A stretch of DNA of 33,581 bases from Microbacteriaceae bacterium (GCA_025463565.1 JAODAT010000051.1:1-33581); one strand, 5' to 3'. Counted from the stretch's first letter, positions 14,376-25,279 are shown. Notes: generated from the letters alone by a model not told the origin. Program-made: numbers and translations.

Positions 14376-15050
14376 TCAGTTCAGCCGCGCGGCGGCCCGC
14401 GAGACGGCCTCGAGGCGTCGGGCCTTGTTCGGTGTAATGCGCTCGAGATACGAATCGACTAGTGGCTTCGGAGCGGTACGAGGCGAACCGGACTCGAACG
14501 GCGGCTGCGGGTTGTATTCGAGGCGGAGCTGAACCGCCTCGGCGGTCGATCGGTCGAAGAGGTCGGCGACCAGGGTCAGCGCGAAGTCGATTCCCGCGGT
14601 GACCCCGCCACCGGTGACGCGGTTGCGATCGATGCAGACGCGCGTATCGGTGGGGATCGCGCCGAACGGTTCGAGGCAGTCCATCGCGGTCCAGTGCGTG
14701 GTCGCGCGGTAGCCCTTCAGCAGGCCCGCCGCGCCGAGCACCAGCGCGCCGGTGCAGACCGAGGTGACGTAACGCGCCGTTTCGGCCTGCGCGCGGAGAA
14801 AGTCGAGCACCTCGATGTCGTTCACCAGCGCGTTGGTGCCGTATCCGCCCGGCACGCAGATCACGTCGAGTTGGGGGCAGTCGGCGAACGTGGTCGTCGG
14901 CGTGAATACGAGCACCGTGTCGCTCGGCACGGGTTCGATGCGCTTCCAGACCAGGTGCACCGTGACGCCGGGCACCGAAGAGAACACCTGGAGCGGACCG
15001 GTGAGATCGAGCTGCGTCACATCCGGGAAGACCAGAAGGCCGATCTGCAT
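14376..15050 (-). CDS. DJ-1/PfpI family protein (isonitrile-hydratase-like)
   Basis: A 224-residue glutamine-amidotransferase-like protein. The nucleophile elbow Cys is at about 99 in 'VTSVCTGALVLGAAGLL', the acidic partner lies in 'FPDVTQLDLTGPLQVF' (about 8-23), and 'HWTAMD', 'RVTGGGVTAGIDFAL' and 'LRLEYNPQPPF' match the isonitrile hydratase (InhA)/AraC-less DJ-1 subgroup. A hydratase or glyoxalase-type role is plausible; the exact substrate is unknown. It is the last gene of the eight-gene operon, 17 nt after the esterase stop, with AGGA before the ATG. Confidence 0.87.
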   Translation of the reverse strand: MQIGLLVFPDVTQLDLTGPLQVFSSVPGVTVHLVWKRIEPVPSDTVLVFTPTTTFADCPQLDVICVPGGYGTNALVNDIEVLDFLRAQAETARYVTSVCTGALVLGAAGLLKGYRATTHWTAMDCLEPFGAIPTDTRVCIDRNRVTGGGVTAGIDFALTLVADLFDRSTAEAVQLRLEYNPQPPFESGSPRTAPKPLVDSYLERITPNKARRLEAVSRAAARLN

Positions 15051-15067
15051 AGTCAGTCCTCGAATAC

Positions 15068-16434
15068 TCAGTTTTCGAACACGACGCCGCGCACCACGTG
15101 GGAGTCGCTGTCGAAGGCCATGACGGCCTCGTTCTCCGCGTCGTAGGGTGCCCAGCCGGGGTCGCCGGTCAGCGCGAAGTTCGCGAACGCACCGTGCATC
15201 GCATCGGCGAGCTGCTGCGGCGGGTTCGGGCCCGAGTACGGCTCGACGTATGGCGCACTCAGGTTGTTGAAGAAGAACGGGATGTCGAGCGAATGCCCGG
15301 CACCGATGTACGGCTCCGCGGTCGAGCGCCACTGGAACTCGTAGCGGTACGTCGGGGCGCTGTTGGTGGCGGCCCTGATCTTCGAGAACTCATCGATCGC
15401 CCGTCGGAAGAAATCGTCCGCATACAGGTGCTGGCCTTCGAGGCGCTTCTGCTCGTAGTCGGGGTCGTCCGGTGAGACGCCCATGATCGTCCGCCAGGCG
15501 AACTCGTTCCTGGCGCTCCCCACGAGCACGGGGATGTCCGCGCCCGCACCCTGTGCGACGGCCTCGAGCGGGGCGCCGGGCAACAGGTCGCCGTCGACCA
15601 CCGGTGCCCACGCGAGAGTCAGGGGAGTGCCCGCCTTCTCGCGGTCGGCGGCGACGGTGTCGAGGGACGCGACGAGCTGCTCCCGTGTCACCGAGCGGGC
15701 GCCGGCGACATCCACCGAAGCTCCGGCCGCGGTCAGCAGATCACGAGCGAGATCTTCGGCAACCGGTTCGGTCACCGCGCCCACCTGCGAGACTCCGCTC
15801 GCGATGATCGCCCGCGAGAACAGTCCTCGTGCCGCAGGCGACGCCAGCAGCGCCGTGACGGCCATGCCGCCGGCGGACTGGCCCATGACCGTCACCTGCG
15901 CCGGATCGCCCCCGAATGCTGCGACATTGTCACGCACCCACTCGAGGGCGGCGATCCAGTCCAGCATCGCGAGGTTCGGTGCGATGCCAGGGGCGAGCAG
16001 GAAGCCTTCGGCGCCGAGCCGGTAGTTGAGGCTGACGACCACGAGGCCGTGGCGAGCGAAGGAGGCTCCGTCGTACCAGGGGTTGGCGCTGCATCCGGCG
16101 AAGAACCCGCCGCCGTGGATCCAGACCAGCACCGGCCGCGGCGCTTCGCCGTCGCTCGCCGTGGTCCACACGTTCAGGTTGAGAGAGTCATCGCCGAGCA
16201 CGATCGGCTCCGGCACGTCGGGCAGCCCGCCGGCGGCCTCGCCCAGTTCCTGGAGCGCTGTTGCGCCGAACGTGGTCGCCGCGAACGGCTCGTTCCAGGC
16301 GGCATGCGGCACCGGCGGCAGGAATCGCCTCTCGCCCACCGGCGCCGCGGCATAGGGAATGCCGAGAAAGCTCTCGACGCCCGCTGTAGAGAGACCCGTG
16401 ACCGGTCCTCTCGTGGTCTGGATGATGCGATCAC

Positions 16435-16438
<4 letters not shown>
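15068..16438 (-). CDS. Type-B carboxylesterase (p-nitrobenzyl-esterase-like)
   Basis: A 456-residue alpha/beta hydrolase that cleaves carboxylic esters. The nucleophile Ser188 is in 'VMGQSAGGMAV', the oxyanion loop is 'WIHGGGFFAG' (about 107-116), the acid is probably Glu312 ('GSARNEFAW') and the catalytic His382 is in 'GAGHSLDIPFFF'. There is no signal peptide, so it acts in the cytosol on imported substrate. The ATG at 16438 overlaps the stop of the dppF-like gene (ATGA). It is a paralogue of the esterase at 23551 and the two flank the importer genes. Start 16438 is preferred because upstream codons lie inside dppF. Confidence 0.92.
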
Positions 16439-17474
<1,036 letters not shown>

Positions 17475-17478
<4 letters not shown>

Positions 17479-19472
17479 GCCGCCTCCTTCGTCTTCTTCG
17501 CGGCGAGTTGGTTGGTCGTCTCGAGCTCTTCGGCCCTGATGCAGCGGGCCGCGTGGTCCAGGGTGTCCGGGTGCGTGGGCGGTGCGGGCAGCAGCTCGAG
17601 CCGGATCGGCCCCTCGGTGCAGGCATCCAGGCGGAGCGGGCACCGGTCGGCGAACCGGCAGCCGTGCGGCCAATCGGCCGGGTTCGGAACCGTGCCGGGG
17701 ATCGACAGGAGCTTCGTTCCGGCCTCGGCGACGATCGGGTTCGATGCGAGCAGCGCACGAGTGTAAGGATGCGATGGGTCGGCGAACAGTTCCTCGGCGT
17801 CCGCGGCCTCGATGACCTGCCCGGCATACATCACGACGACACGATCACAGATATCGGCGACAACCCCCAGGTCGTGGGTGATGATCACAATCGACATCCC
17901 GGTGTCCTGCTGGAGCCGGCGGAGGAGCCCGAGGATCTCGCCCTGGATGGTGACGTCGAGTGCGGTGGTCGGCTCGTCCGCGACGAGCAGTCGTGGCCGG
18001 CCGGCCAGCGCGCAGGCGATCGAGACGCGCTGCGCCATGCCGCCGGAGAGCTGGTGCGGAAACCGGCGGGCAACGTCGGCGGGATCGGGCAGGCCGACCT
18101 GGGTGAGCAGGTCGATCACCCGTTCGCGCCGGTGGGCGCCGCGCAGGTGGTCGTGGCGGCCGACCAGTTCGCCGAGCTGGCTGGCGACCGAGAAGCTCGG
18201 GTCGAGCGCAACCATCGGGTCCTGGGAGATGTAGGCGATTCCGCTGCCGCGGATGCCGGCACGTACCTTACGGGGTGCATTCACCAACTCCTGGCCCTCG
18301 AAGATCACGTGGCCCGAGGTCACGGCCGACGCGTCGAGGCTGCCGAGGATGGCGGACGCGGTCACCGTCTTGCCGCACCCGGACTCCCCGACGATGCCGA
18401 GAGCCTCACCCGGCCGCACATCGAAGCCCACGCGGGACACGACCTCCAGCCCACTGAACGACACCGACGTGTCGCGCACCCGCAGCAGTACCTCGTCCGC
18501 GGCCGGCACGTCGTCGCCGTCCGCGGAGACGGCCTGCGCGGCCGCCTTTGCGGAGCCGGCACGCGAGCGGTTCGACGCGGACGTGTCGCGCAGGGCGTCG
18601 GCGACGAGCATGAACGACATGATCACGAGGGTGATGAGCAGGCCGCTCGGGATGATGAGCCAGGGCTGCTGCGACAGCGTCTGCTGCGCTTCGCTCACCA
18701 TTCCACCCCAGCTGGGGTTCGGCGGGTTGACTCCCAGGTTGATGTAGTTGAGGCCACCCTGGATGCCGAGGATCACGGCCGCGAGCACCGCGGTGTTGAC
18801 GATGATCGGCCCCCAAATGTTCGGGAGCACGTGACGGATCATGATCAGGATGCGACCCATGCCCGTGACGCGGGAGGCGGCGACATACGTCTCCTCGCGA
18901 ACGGCCTGCGCGGCGCCTCGGGTGACGCGGATCAGCGTTGGCGCCGACAGCACACCGAGCACGATCATTCCGATGTGCTGGTTGTTGTTGGTGGCCGAAT
19001 AGACCATGAGCAGGATGACGATGCCCGGGATCGCCATGACGACCTCGGTGAGCCGTGAGATGACGTTGTCGATGACTCGCCCGACATACCCGGCGACGAG
19101 GCCCAGGGTGATGCCGATCACGAAGGCGACGGCCAGTGCTTCCACAAGGCCGAGCAGGCTCACCTGGCCGCCCCAGAGCAGCCGGCTGAGCACATCCCGA
19201 CCCAGCTTGTCCGTGCCGAGCAGATGGGTGGCGCTCGGCAGAGCGAGCGAGTGGAACAGGTCCTGCTTCAGCGGGTCGTACGGAGAGATGACTCGCGCGA
19301 GAGCGGTTGCGACGATGACGACCAGCAGGAACGCGCCCGCGATGACGCCGAGCGGTCGCCGCAGGTACTCGCGCAGTGCGCGGAAGCGCGACGGCGGACG
19401 GCCGCCGGATTCGGCCGCCGGAAGGTCGGTGGACGGGCCGCCGGGGACGGCGGGAGTGTCGATGGCGGTCAT
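17475..19472 (-). CDS. Fused permease-ATPase of an oligopeptide-type ABC importer (DppC-DppD fusion)
   Basis: A 665-residue protein. Residues about 1-295 form a DppC-like permease: six membrane helices, N-terminal 'ISPYDPLKQD' and 'HLLGTDKLGRDVLSRLLWGG', and the EAA loop at about 193-218. A linker of about 30 residues leads to a DppD-like ATPase with Walker A GESGCGKT (362-369), 'LSGGMAQRVSIACAL', 'LLVADEPTTALD', 'ITHDLGVV' and a C-terminal 'CRFADRCPLRLDAC' cluster. Fusions of this type are known in Actinobacteria. The frame is continuous and there is no sign of a sequencing join. ATGA overlaps link it to dppB upstream and dppF downstream. Confidence 0.94.
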
Positions 19473-20410
19473 GCGGCACGCACCTTCGGATTGAGGATCG
19501 TGTTGGCGATGTCGATCAGCACGTTCACGATCACGACGATGATGATGAAGTAGACGGAGATGCCCTGGATGACGGGTACGTCGTGTTGCAGGGTCGATTG
19601 CAGCGCCTGGGAGCCGAGCCCCGGCAGCACGAAGATGTTCTCGACGATGACGGAGCCGGAAAGGGCGCCGACGAAGATGACGCCGAGCACGGTGACCACC
19701 GGTGCGGCGGCGTTCCGGAGAGCGTGCTTGTAGACGAGCGAGAACTCGGAGGCGCCGTTCGCGCGCAGCGACCTCGCATATGGGCTGGCAATGGAGAGCA
19801 GCATCTGGTCACGCGTCTGCTTCGCAACAGCGGTGATGCCGGCAAAAGCGAGCGCGATCACGGGCAGCACGAGCGAGGCGAGCCACAGCCCGGGATCGTC
19901 ACTCGGGTCGACGTACCCGGTAGCCGGAAGCAGGTTGAGGTTGACCGCGAACACGGCGATCAGGATGACTGCCAGCCAGAAATTGGGCACCGCGATGCCG
20001 ACGGTGGAGACGGCGTCGACCACGCGGCCGACGATCTTGTTGCCGGTGGCTGAGATGACGCCCAGCAGCATCCCGACGATCGTGAAGACGAGGAGCGCAC
20101 CGACGATCAGGGAGAGACTGACGGCCAGGCGGGGAGCCAGGATGTCCTGCACCGGCTGCTGGGTCGTGTACGAGAGGCCGAAATCGCCGTGGACCGCGCC
20201 GCCGAGCCAGCTGAAGTATCGCTGCCAGAGCGGCTGGTCGAGACCGAGCGTGTGATTGAAGGCGTCGATCTGTGACTTCGTGGCGGTGAGCCCGAGCACG
20301 CTGCGGGCGATGTTGTTAGAGCCGGCGCCCTGCAGGAAGAAGGTGATCGTCGGCACGACGATGAGCAGCACCAGCGAGCCGAGTAGCCGGAGTCCGAGGT
20401 TCTTGAGCAT
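19469..20410 (-). CDS. Oligopeptide-type ABC transporter permease (DppB-like)
   Basis: A 313-residue inner-membrane permease. It begins with the family-typical first helix ('LGLRLLGSLVLLIVVPTITF'), followed by the long periplasm-side segment 'GLDQPLWQRYFSWLGGAVHGDFG', five more helices and the EAA-type cytoplasmic loop 'YARSLRANGASEFSLVYKHAL'. It ends 'IDIANTILNPKVRAA', a family-typical terminus. The start is ATG 20410; the in-frame upstream region crosses a strong hairpin and is not coding. It pairs with the DppC half of the fusion protein. Confidence 0.94.
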   Translation of the reverse strand: MLKNLGLRLLGSLVLLIVVPTITFFLQGAGSNNIARSVLGLTATKSQIDAFNHTLGLDQPLWQRYFSWLGGAVHGDFGLSYTTQQPVQDILAPRLAVSLSLIVGALLVFTIVGMLLGVISATGNKIVGRVVDAVSTVGIAVPNFWLAVILIAVFAVNLNLLPATGYVDPSDDPGLWLASLVLPVIALAFAGITAVAKQTRDQMLLSIASPYARSLRANGASEFSLVYKHALRNAAAPVVTVLGVIFVGALSGSVIVENIFVLPGLGSQALQSTLQHDVPVIQGISVYFIIIVVIVNVLIDIANTILNPKVRAA

Positions 20411-20446
20411 GGTGTGGCTGCCAGTTGGTGTCGGTGAAAGGTGGAT

Positions 20447-20480
20447 CCCCTGCCGGCCCGGAAGGCCGGGCCGGCAGGGG
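20447..20480 (-). terminator. 15-bp perfect stem-loop between the binding-protein and dppB genes (attenuator or mRNA stabiliser)
   Basis: CCCCTGCCGGCCCGG (20447-20461), loop AAGG, then its exact reverse complement (20466-20480). It starts 7 nt after the stop codon of the substrate-binding protein. No T-run follows in the direction of transcription, so partial termination or protection of the upstream mRNA is more likely than full termination. Such loops commonly raise binding-protein levels above permease levels. Confidence 0.7.
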
Positions 20481-20487
20481 AGTTGGA

Positions 20488-22059
20488 CTAGTTGGCGGGC
20501 TTCCAGTTCGTCGGGTCGGGCCACGGGTAGGACGTGAAGCCCAGCCCGGTGACCTTCTTCGACGAGAAGAGAAGCGCGTCGGTTGCGGCGACCGGCGCCA
20601 GGAACGCGTTCTTGACGATATACGTCTCCGAATTCTCAGCAGCCGTCTTGCCCTCCGGGCTGTCGATGTCGAACTTCCGCTGCGCCTCGGCGAGGGCGTT
20701 GGCCTTCGCGTCGGTGAAGCCGAGGAAGTTGTAGGTGGCCGGATTGGTCACCAGTTCCGAGGTGTCGGTCAGCTGCGTCGAGTAGTTGAACGTCAGCGTC
20801 GTCGCCGGGATTGTCTTGCCGAAGAGGGCGCCCACGTAGTCGTTGAACGACGGGTAGCTCTTCAGGTTGACCGTGACTCCGATGTCCTTCCACTGCGCCA
20901 CCATGGCCTGGGCGAGCAGGTCACCGTTGTCGGTGCCCGGCTGCTCAGCGAGGTCGAAGCTGAAGCCGTTCGGGTAACCGGCCTCCTTCAGCAGTTCCTT
21001 CGCCTTGGTGGGGTTGTATGGATAGACGTTCTCGAGAGAAGCAAGGTAACCCGCGGTGCCCTTCGGCACCACCTGGGCCGTCGGTGTTCCGTATTCGCCG
21101 TAGACCGACTTCGTGATTGCCTTGCGGTCGAGTGCGTAGTTGAGAGCCTGGCGAACGCGGACATCCTTCAGCGCCGGCGTGATGGTGCCGTCGATGTCGG
21201 CGAGGTACACGCCGACCATGCCCGACAGCCCGGCCGTGACGTTCAGTCCGGCTGACTTGGCCGCCGCCGCGTTGCTCGACGAGCCCTGGGCGACTTGCAC
21301 CTGGCCGGAACGGACCGCCGAGAGCACGGAGTTCTGGTCGGTGATGACCTTCACCACGATCTTGCTGTAGTGCTGGCCCGCCTTGTTGTAGTAGTACGGG
21401 TTCTTCACGAACACGTAGGACGAGTTTGCGATGGTGTCTTTCGCGTCCAGCATGTACGGGCCGGCGCCATAGGTGGCCGAGCCGAGCTTCGTCGTGTCGG
21501 CGAGACCCGCGGGGGCGATGATGTCGCCCGCGAGGCCGCCCTGGTCGAAGCCGTATGGCAGGTTCGGGTTGGGTGCGCTCAGCTTGATCGTGATCGCGAG
21601 CGGACCCGTTGCGTCGATGGAGGTGACATCGCTCAGGTAGGTGGAGGCGAACTGGCCCTCCTTGAGGTAGCGGTTCAGCGACGCGGCAACGTTGTCAGCC
21701 GTCATCGCCGTGCCGTCGCTGAACTTGACGCCCTTGCGCAGCGTGATGGTGAAGGTCAGGCGATCCGCGGAGTAGCCCCACTTGGTCGCCAGCCCCGGCT
21801 TGGCGGTGCCGTCGGGGTCGCGCTCGATCAGCGCGCCGTATCCGAGGTTCATGTACCAGACCAGCGGGATGCCGTTACCTGCCTTCGCGGGATCGAGACT
21901 CTGGGGCGTGCTGGTCGTGGCGAGCGTGAGCGTGGTTGATGCCGAACTCTTCGACGCGGTACCCGAACATCCCGCCAGCGTGAGTGCTGTGGCGGTCGCA
22001 ACGACGATGGCCGCGGTTCGGATGAACCGCGATCGCTGCTTCATTGCTGTGGCGAACAT
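20488..22059 (-). CDS. ABC transporter substrate-binding lipoprotein (family 5, oligopeptide type)
   Basis: A 523-residue SBP_bac_5 protein. A basic N terminus, a hydrophobic stretch and the lipobox LAGC (Cys at about 30) mark a lipoprotein anchored outside the membrane. Typical family segments follow: 'LTLATTSTPQSLDPAKAGNG', 'YGALIERDPDGTAKPGLATKW', 'TFTITLRKGVKFSDGTAMTA' and 'VRQALNYALDRKAI'. Family 5 proteins bind peptides, nickel, opines, glycosides and other ligands, so the ligand is not fixed by family. AAAGGA precedes ATG 22059. Given the flanking esterases and a polyol dehydrogenase, a non-peptide ester is plausible. Confidence 0.94.
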   Translation of the reverse strand: MFATAMKQRSRFIRTAAIVVATATALTLAGCSGTASKSSASTTLTLATTSTPQSLDPAKAGNGIPLVWYMNLGYGALIERDPDGTAKPGLATKWGYSADRLTFTITLRKGVKFSDGTAMTADNVAASLNRYLKEGQFASTYLSDVTSIDATGPLAITIKLSAPNPNLPYGFDQGGLAGDIIAPAGLADTTKLGSATYGAGPYMLDAKDTIANSSYVFVKNPYYYNKAGQHYSKIVVKVITDQNSVLSAVRSGQVQVAQGSSSNAAAAKSAGLNVTAGLSGMVGVYLADIDGTITPALKDVRVRQALNYALDRKAITKSVYGEYGTPTAQVVPKGTAGYLASLENVYPYNPTKAKELLKEAGYPNGFSFDLAEQPGTDNGDLLAQAMVAQWKDIGVTVNLKSYPSFNDYVGALFGKTIPATTLTFNYSTQLTDTSELVTNPATYNFLGFTDAKANALAEAQRKFDIDSPEGKTAAENSETYIVKNAFLAPVAATDALLFSSKKVTGLGFTSYPWPDPTNWKPAN

Positions 22060-22084
22060 GGCTTTCCTTTCTTGGTGTTACTGG

Positions 22085-23554
22085 TTACTTGCGATGCGAG
22101 GGCGCATCGACAAGGGTTTCGAGAGCCGCACGCGAACCGTACGACAGGATGTCGCGGTAGATGCGTGTGAACGCCTCCGCGAAGATGGGGTTGTCGGCCA
22201 GGTCGCCGAAGATGAGCGAGTCCCGCAGGAAGCCCACCGGGTCGTCGTGGCCCTGGCGCTCGACGGCGCGGGCGACCGCCTCCGCCTGCCGATCGATGAA
22301 GGGAATGGGCTCGCCCGACTCGTCGACCCCGCGGGCGAACACCGCCCAGCTGGCGACGATCGCGGCCCCGAGTTCGACGCCCTCGCCCGTGGCCAGCCTG
22401 TCCTGCACGACCGGGAGCACGAACTTGGCGATGCGGTCGGACGCGTCGGTGGCGAGGCGCAGCAGGGTGTCGCGAACGTAGGGGTTCGCGAAGCGCTCCA
22501 TGAGGCTGCGCTCGTAGTCAGCGACATCCACGCCGGGCACCGGGTCGAGGGTGGGCGCCGCTTCGTCGCGCATCCAGGACAGCAGCAGGCGCACGATCAG
22601 CGGATCCGTCGAGGCCTCGTGTGCGAAGCGGTACCCCATGAGGTAGCCGAAGTAGGCCATCGCCTGATGGCTGGCGTTCAGTAGTCGCAGCTTGAGATGC
22701 TCGTATGGGGTGACGTCGGCGACCAGCTGCACACCGGCCTTCTCGTACGGTGGGCGGCCGAGCGTGAAGTCGTCTTCGAGCACCCACTGGGTGAAGCCCT
22801 CACTGGCCACCGGCCAGGCGTCGTGCGTGCCGTACGTCTCGGAGATCCACTCCCGCACCTCGTCGGTCGTCACGGGGGTGATCCGGTCGACCATGCTGTT
22901 CGGGAAGCTCACCTCCGCGGTGATCCAGGTGGCGAGCTCCGGGTCGAGCAGTTCGGCGAATGCGGTGAAGCTTTCGCGCGCGACGACCCCGTTACCCGGA
23001 AGGTTGTCGCACGACATGACGGTGAACGGGGGGATGCCGCGGTCGCGTCGGCGACGCAGCCCCTCGACGACCATTCCGAAGACGGTCGACGGAGCCGCCC
23101 CGGGCACCAGGTCGGCCTGGATGGACGGCGTCTGCGACAGAAATCTGCCGGTCTCGTCGTCGATGTTGTATCCACCCTCGGTGATGGTCAGCGAGACGAT
23201 GCGAACGGACGGGTCCGCGAGCTTGTCGAGCACCGCCTCGGGGTCGTCGGGCGCGAACAGGTACTCGGTGATCGACGCGATGCTGCGCGCGGGAGCCTGG
23301 CCGTCGGGGTAACGCTCCACCAGCGTGTAGCGCATGTCGCCGTCGCGCAGGGCGTCGCGCATGCGGACATCGCCGGGCAGGACGCCCACACCACAGATCG
23401 ACCAGTCCGTGGCGAGGCCGGCATCGAGCAGCGTGTCGATGTAGAGGGCCTGATGGGCGCGGTGGAAGTTGCCGACACCGAAGTGCACGATCCCCGGGGT
23501 CACCGTCGAGGGATCGTAGGTCGGCTGCGCGACGGGAAGGAGTTCGGTGCTCAC
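22085..23554 (-). CDS. Mannitol dehydrogenase family oxidoreductase (polyol dehydrogenase or fructuronate/tagaturonate reductase type)
   Basis: A 489-residue NAD(P)-dependent long-chain dehydrogenase of the MtlK/UxuB family. The Rossmann entry is 'IVHFGVGNFHRAHQALYID' (about 22-40), then 'FPNSMVDRITP' (about 217-227), and the active-site set K-x4-N-x2-H is at Lys288, Asn293 and His296 ('KLRLLNASHQAMAYFGY'). It interconverts a polyol with a ketose or a hexonate with a keto-uronate; motifs do not tell which. The GTG start at 23554 overlaps the upstream esterase stop (GTGA). It is second in the operon. Confidence 0.92.
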   Translation of the reverse strand: MSTELLPVAQPTYDPSTVTPGIVHFGVGNFHRAHQALYIDTLLDAGLATDWSICGVGVLPGDVRMRDALRDGDMRYTLVERYPDGQAPARSIASITEYLFAPDDPEAVLDKLADPSVRIVSLTITEGGYNIDDETGRFLSQTPSIQADLVPGAAPSTVFGMVVEGLRRRRDRGIPPFTVMSCDNLPGNGVVARESFTAFAELLDPELATWITAEVSFPNSMVDRITPVTTDEVREWISETYGTHDAWPVASEGFTQWVLEDDFTLGRPPYEKAGVQLVADVTPYEHLKLRLLNASHQAMAYFGYLMGYRFAHEASTDPLIVRLLLSWMRDEAAPTLDPVPGVDVADYERSLMERFANPYVRDTLLRLATDASDRIAKFVLPVVQDRLATGEGVELGAAIVASWAVFARGVDESGEPIPFIDRQAEAVARAVERQGHDDPVGFLRDSLIFGDLADNPIFAEAFTRIYRDILSYGSRAALETLVDAPSHRK

Positions 23555-25122
23555 GATACCGATCCGGTGACGGTGCTCAGGGCGGGGACGGAGTGGTGGC
23601 TGCGCCAGAAGGCGATGCGTTCCGCGTTGCGGTCGCGCTCGGCACGGGACTCGACACCGATGACCATGGTGATGCGGGCATCGGGCGTGGTCTCGGGCCA
23701 TGCGCCGAGGGGGCCGCCATCCGCGCTGCCCGTCTTCACGAACCGGGCGATGGTGCCGCTGACCTGCTCGGCGAGACGTGCGAGCGCGGGGTCCGTCAGG
23801 ATGTCGTCGCCGAGCAGCTCCGTCGCGCCGGGTGCGTCGAGGTTGCCCCAGAAGAAGGGGATCTCGGCCAGGTGTGCCGCGTCGACGGCACCGCCCAGCG
23901 CGGTGCTGCGGCGGGTGAACTCGTACTGGAACGTCGGGTTGCCTGCTGCCGCGTGCGCGTCGGCGAGAGCCTGGGACGGAGCGGCCCAGCTCTGGTCGTT
24001 GGTGATCAGGAACTGGCGGTCGGTGTCATCGGTGCCGACTCCGCGGTAGAGCGCCTCGGCTTCCGCGATCGTCTCCTCGGAGGCGTCGCCGAGCAGCCCT
24101 CTCAACACCGACGAGCTGTCCTGCGGTTCGCCAGCCCACCCGGTGAGCTGGAACAGCCGGTCCTCTTCGCTGTCCACACCGAGGAGCAGCGGGACTCGTG
24201 CGGCCTCTCCGTCGCGGATCGCTGCCAGCGTGTCGGCCGGAAGCACGACATCATCGGTCACCAGGGGGAACGCCCGCACGCCGATACCGAGCTCGCGCTG
24301 GACCTGGAGGATGCGCAGCGTCGAGAGGCCGCGGAGCTGGGCGAGGAGGTCGCCATCGGGGTCCACCGCGAGTTCGTGAAGCACCCGTTCGCGGGTCTCG
24401 AGCGCCTCGTCGATCGTGCGAACCCCCGCGAGGTGACCGCTGATGACCACGGCGCCGTGGAACAGGTCGCGTGCGTCGGGTGCGGTGAGCAGGGCGGCGA
24501 CCGACATCGCGCCGGCGGACTGCCCCATGATCGTGACGCGCTTCGGGTCACCGCCGAACGCGGCGATGTTGCGTTGCACCCAGCGCAGCGCGGAGACCTG
24601 GTCCTGCAGCGCGAGGTCGGATGCGCTCGGCTCGACGTCGCCCAGCCACAGGTTGCCGAGGAGGCCCAGTCGATAGTTGATCGATACCACGACCACGCCG
24701 TGGTCCCGGGCGTACCGGGTTCCGTCGACCCATGGCCCCGTACCCGAACCGCAGAGGAATCCGCCGCCGTAGATCCAGAAGATCACCGGGGCGGATTCCG
24801 CGTCGTCGCCGGCCGGCGGTGCCCAGATGTTCAGGTTGAGGCAGTCCTCCGACGTGGTGACGCCAGGGGCGTAGTAGTAGTTCTCTGTGCCCGGCAGTGC
24901 GCGCGGCAGCGGGTCCAGGTCCTGTAGGGAGATGGGGCCCCACGTGGTGGCGTCGATCGCCTCGACCGGAACGGCGTCGACAGGAGCGGCGAAGCGGAGG
25001 TCCCCGGTGGGCGGCTCGGCGAATCGGATGCCCCGGAACAGGGAGATGCCGTCGCGAGCGATCCCGGTCACGCGCCCCGCGGGTGCACTCACTTCCACTC
25101 GAGACTCGCTGCGCTGCGCCAT
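23551..25122 (-). CDS. Type-B carboxylesterase, first gene of the operon
   Basis: A 523-residue alpha/beta hydrolase. Nucleophile Ser202 ('IMGQSAGAMSVAALL'), oxyanion loop 'YGGGFLCG' (about 118-125, Tyr replacing the usual His), acid Glu at about 319-320 ('GVDSEEDRLF') and catalytic His417 ('AAHLAEIPFFWGN') are all visible. It is cytosolic, with no signal peptide. The start is ATG 25122, which has AAGGGGA at good spacing; a longer in-frame ATG exists at 25194 but has no such site. It is a diverged paralogue of the esterase at 15068, which suggests two ester bonds or two ester types in the imported compound. Confidence 0.92.
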   Translation of the reverse strand: MAQRSESRVEVSAPAGRVTGIARDGISLFRGIRFAEPPTGDLRFAAPVDAVPVEAIDATTWGPISLQDLDPLPRALPGTENYYYAPGVTTSEDCLNLNIWAPPAGDDAESAPVIFWIYGGGFLCGSGTGPWVDGTRYARDHGVVVVSINYRLGLLGNLWLGDVEPSASDLALQDQVSALRWVQRNIAAFGGDPKRVTIMGQSAGAMSVAALLTAPDARDLFHGAVVISGHLAGVRTIDEALETRERVLHELAVDPDGDLLAQLRGLSTLRILQVQRELGIGVRAFPLVTDDVVLPADTLAAIRDGEAARVPLLLGVDSEEDRLFQLTGWAGEPQDSSSVLRGLLGDASEETIAEAEALYRGVGTDDTDRQFLITNDQSWAAPSQALADAHAAAGNPTFQYEFTRRSTALGGAVDAAHLAEIPFFWGNLDAPGATELLGDDILTDPALARLAEQVSGTIARFVKTGSADGGPLGAWPETTPDARITMVIGVESRAERDRNAERIAFWRSHHSVPALSTVTGSVS

Positions 25123-25194
25123 GCCATCCCCTTCGATGAATAGGCGCACGTCGCTCGACGAACGCCTTCCACCAACAGAACACACAACAAACAC

Positions 25195-25243
25195 AAACAG
25201 TTAGCTGTTTTGAGCCGCCCGATTGACCGTTTTGTGACCGTTT
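25195..25243. promoter_or_regulatory. Candidate operator region of the esterase-importer operon
   Basis: Two elements lie upstream of the operon: a palindrome AAACAGttagCTGTTT (25195-25210) and two direct copies of TGACCGTTT (25224-25232 and 25235-25243), spaced exactly 11 bp, one helical turn. DeoR-family regulators often bind repeated sites of this kind, and a DeoR gene lies immediately upstream. The 25123-25279 gap is AT-richer than its surroundings. I could not assign a clear -10. Confidence 0.4.
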
Positions 25244-25279
25244 AAGGCCGTGAGGACCAACATGAAGGACGTCGCGTCG

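Noticed and set aside
14352..14385. GCTGAAC...GTTCAGC inverted repeat between convergent genes as a terminator
   Set aside because: Arms are only 7 bp with a 20-nt loop and no T-run, and most of it lies within coding or stop sequence; not convincing.
17508..19058. A 516-codon open frame on the plus strand opposite the DppC-DppD gene
   Set aside because: Its composition is the reverse-frame shadow expected in GC-rich DNA (rich in Arg, Gly, Asp, His), it has no family motif, and it lies wholly over a gene with complete permease and ATPase motifs.
22697..24049. Long plus-strand frames over the mannitol-dehydrogenase and esterase genes
   Set aside because: They cross the boundary between two well-supported genes, have no recognisable domain and match the shadow composition seen elsewhere.
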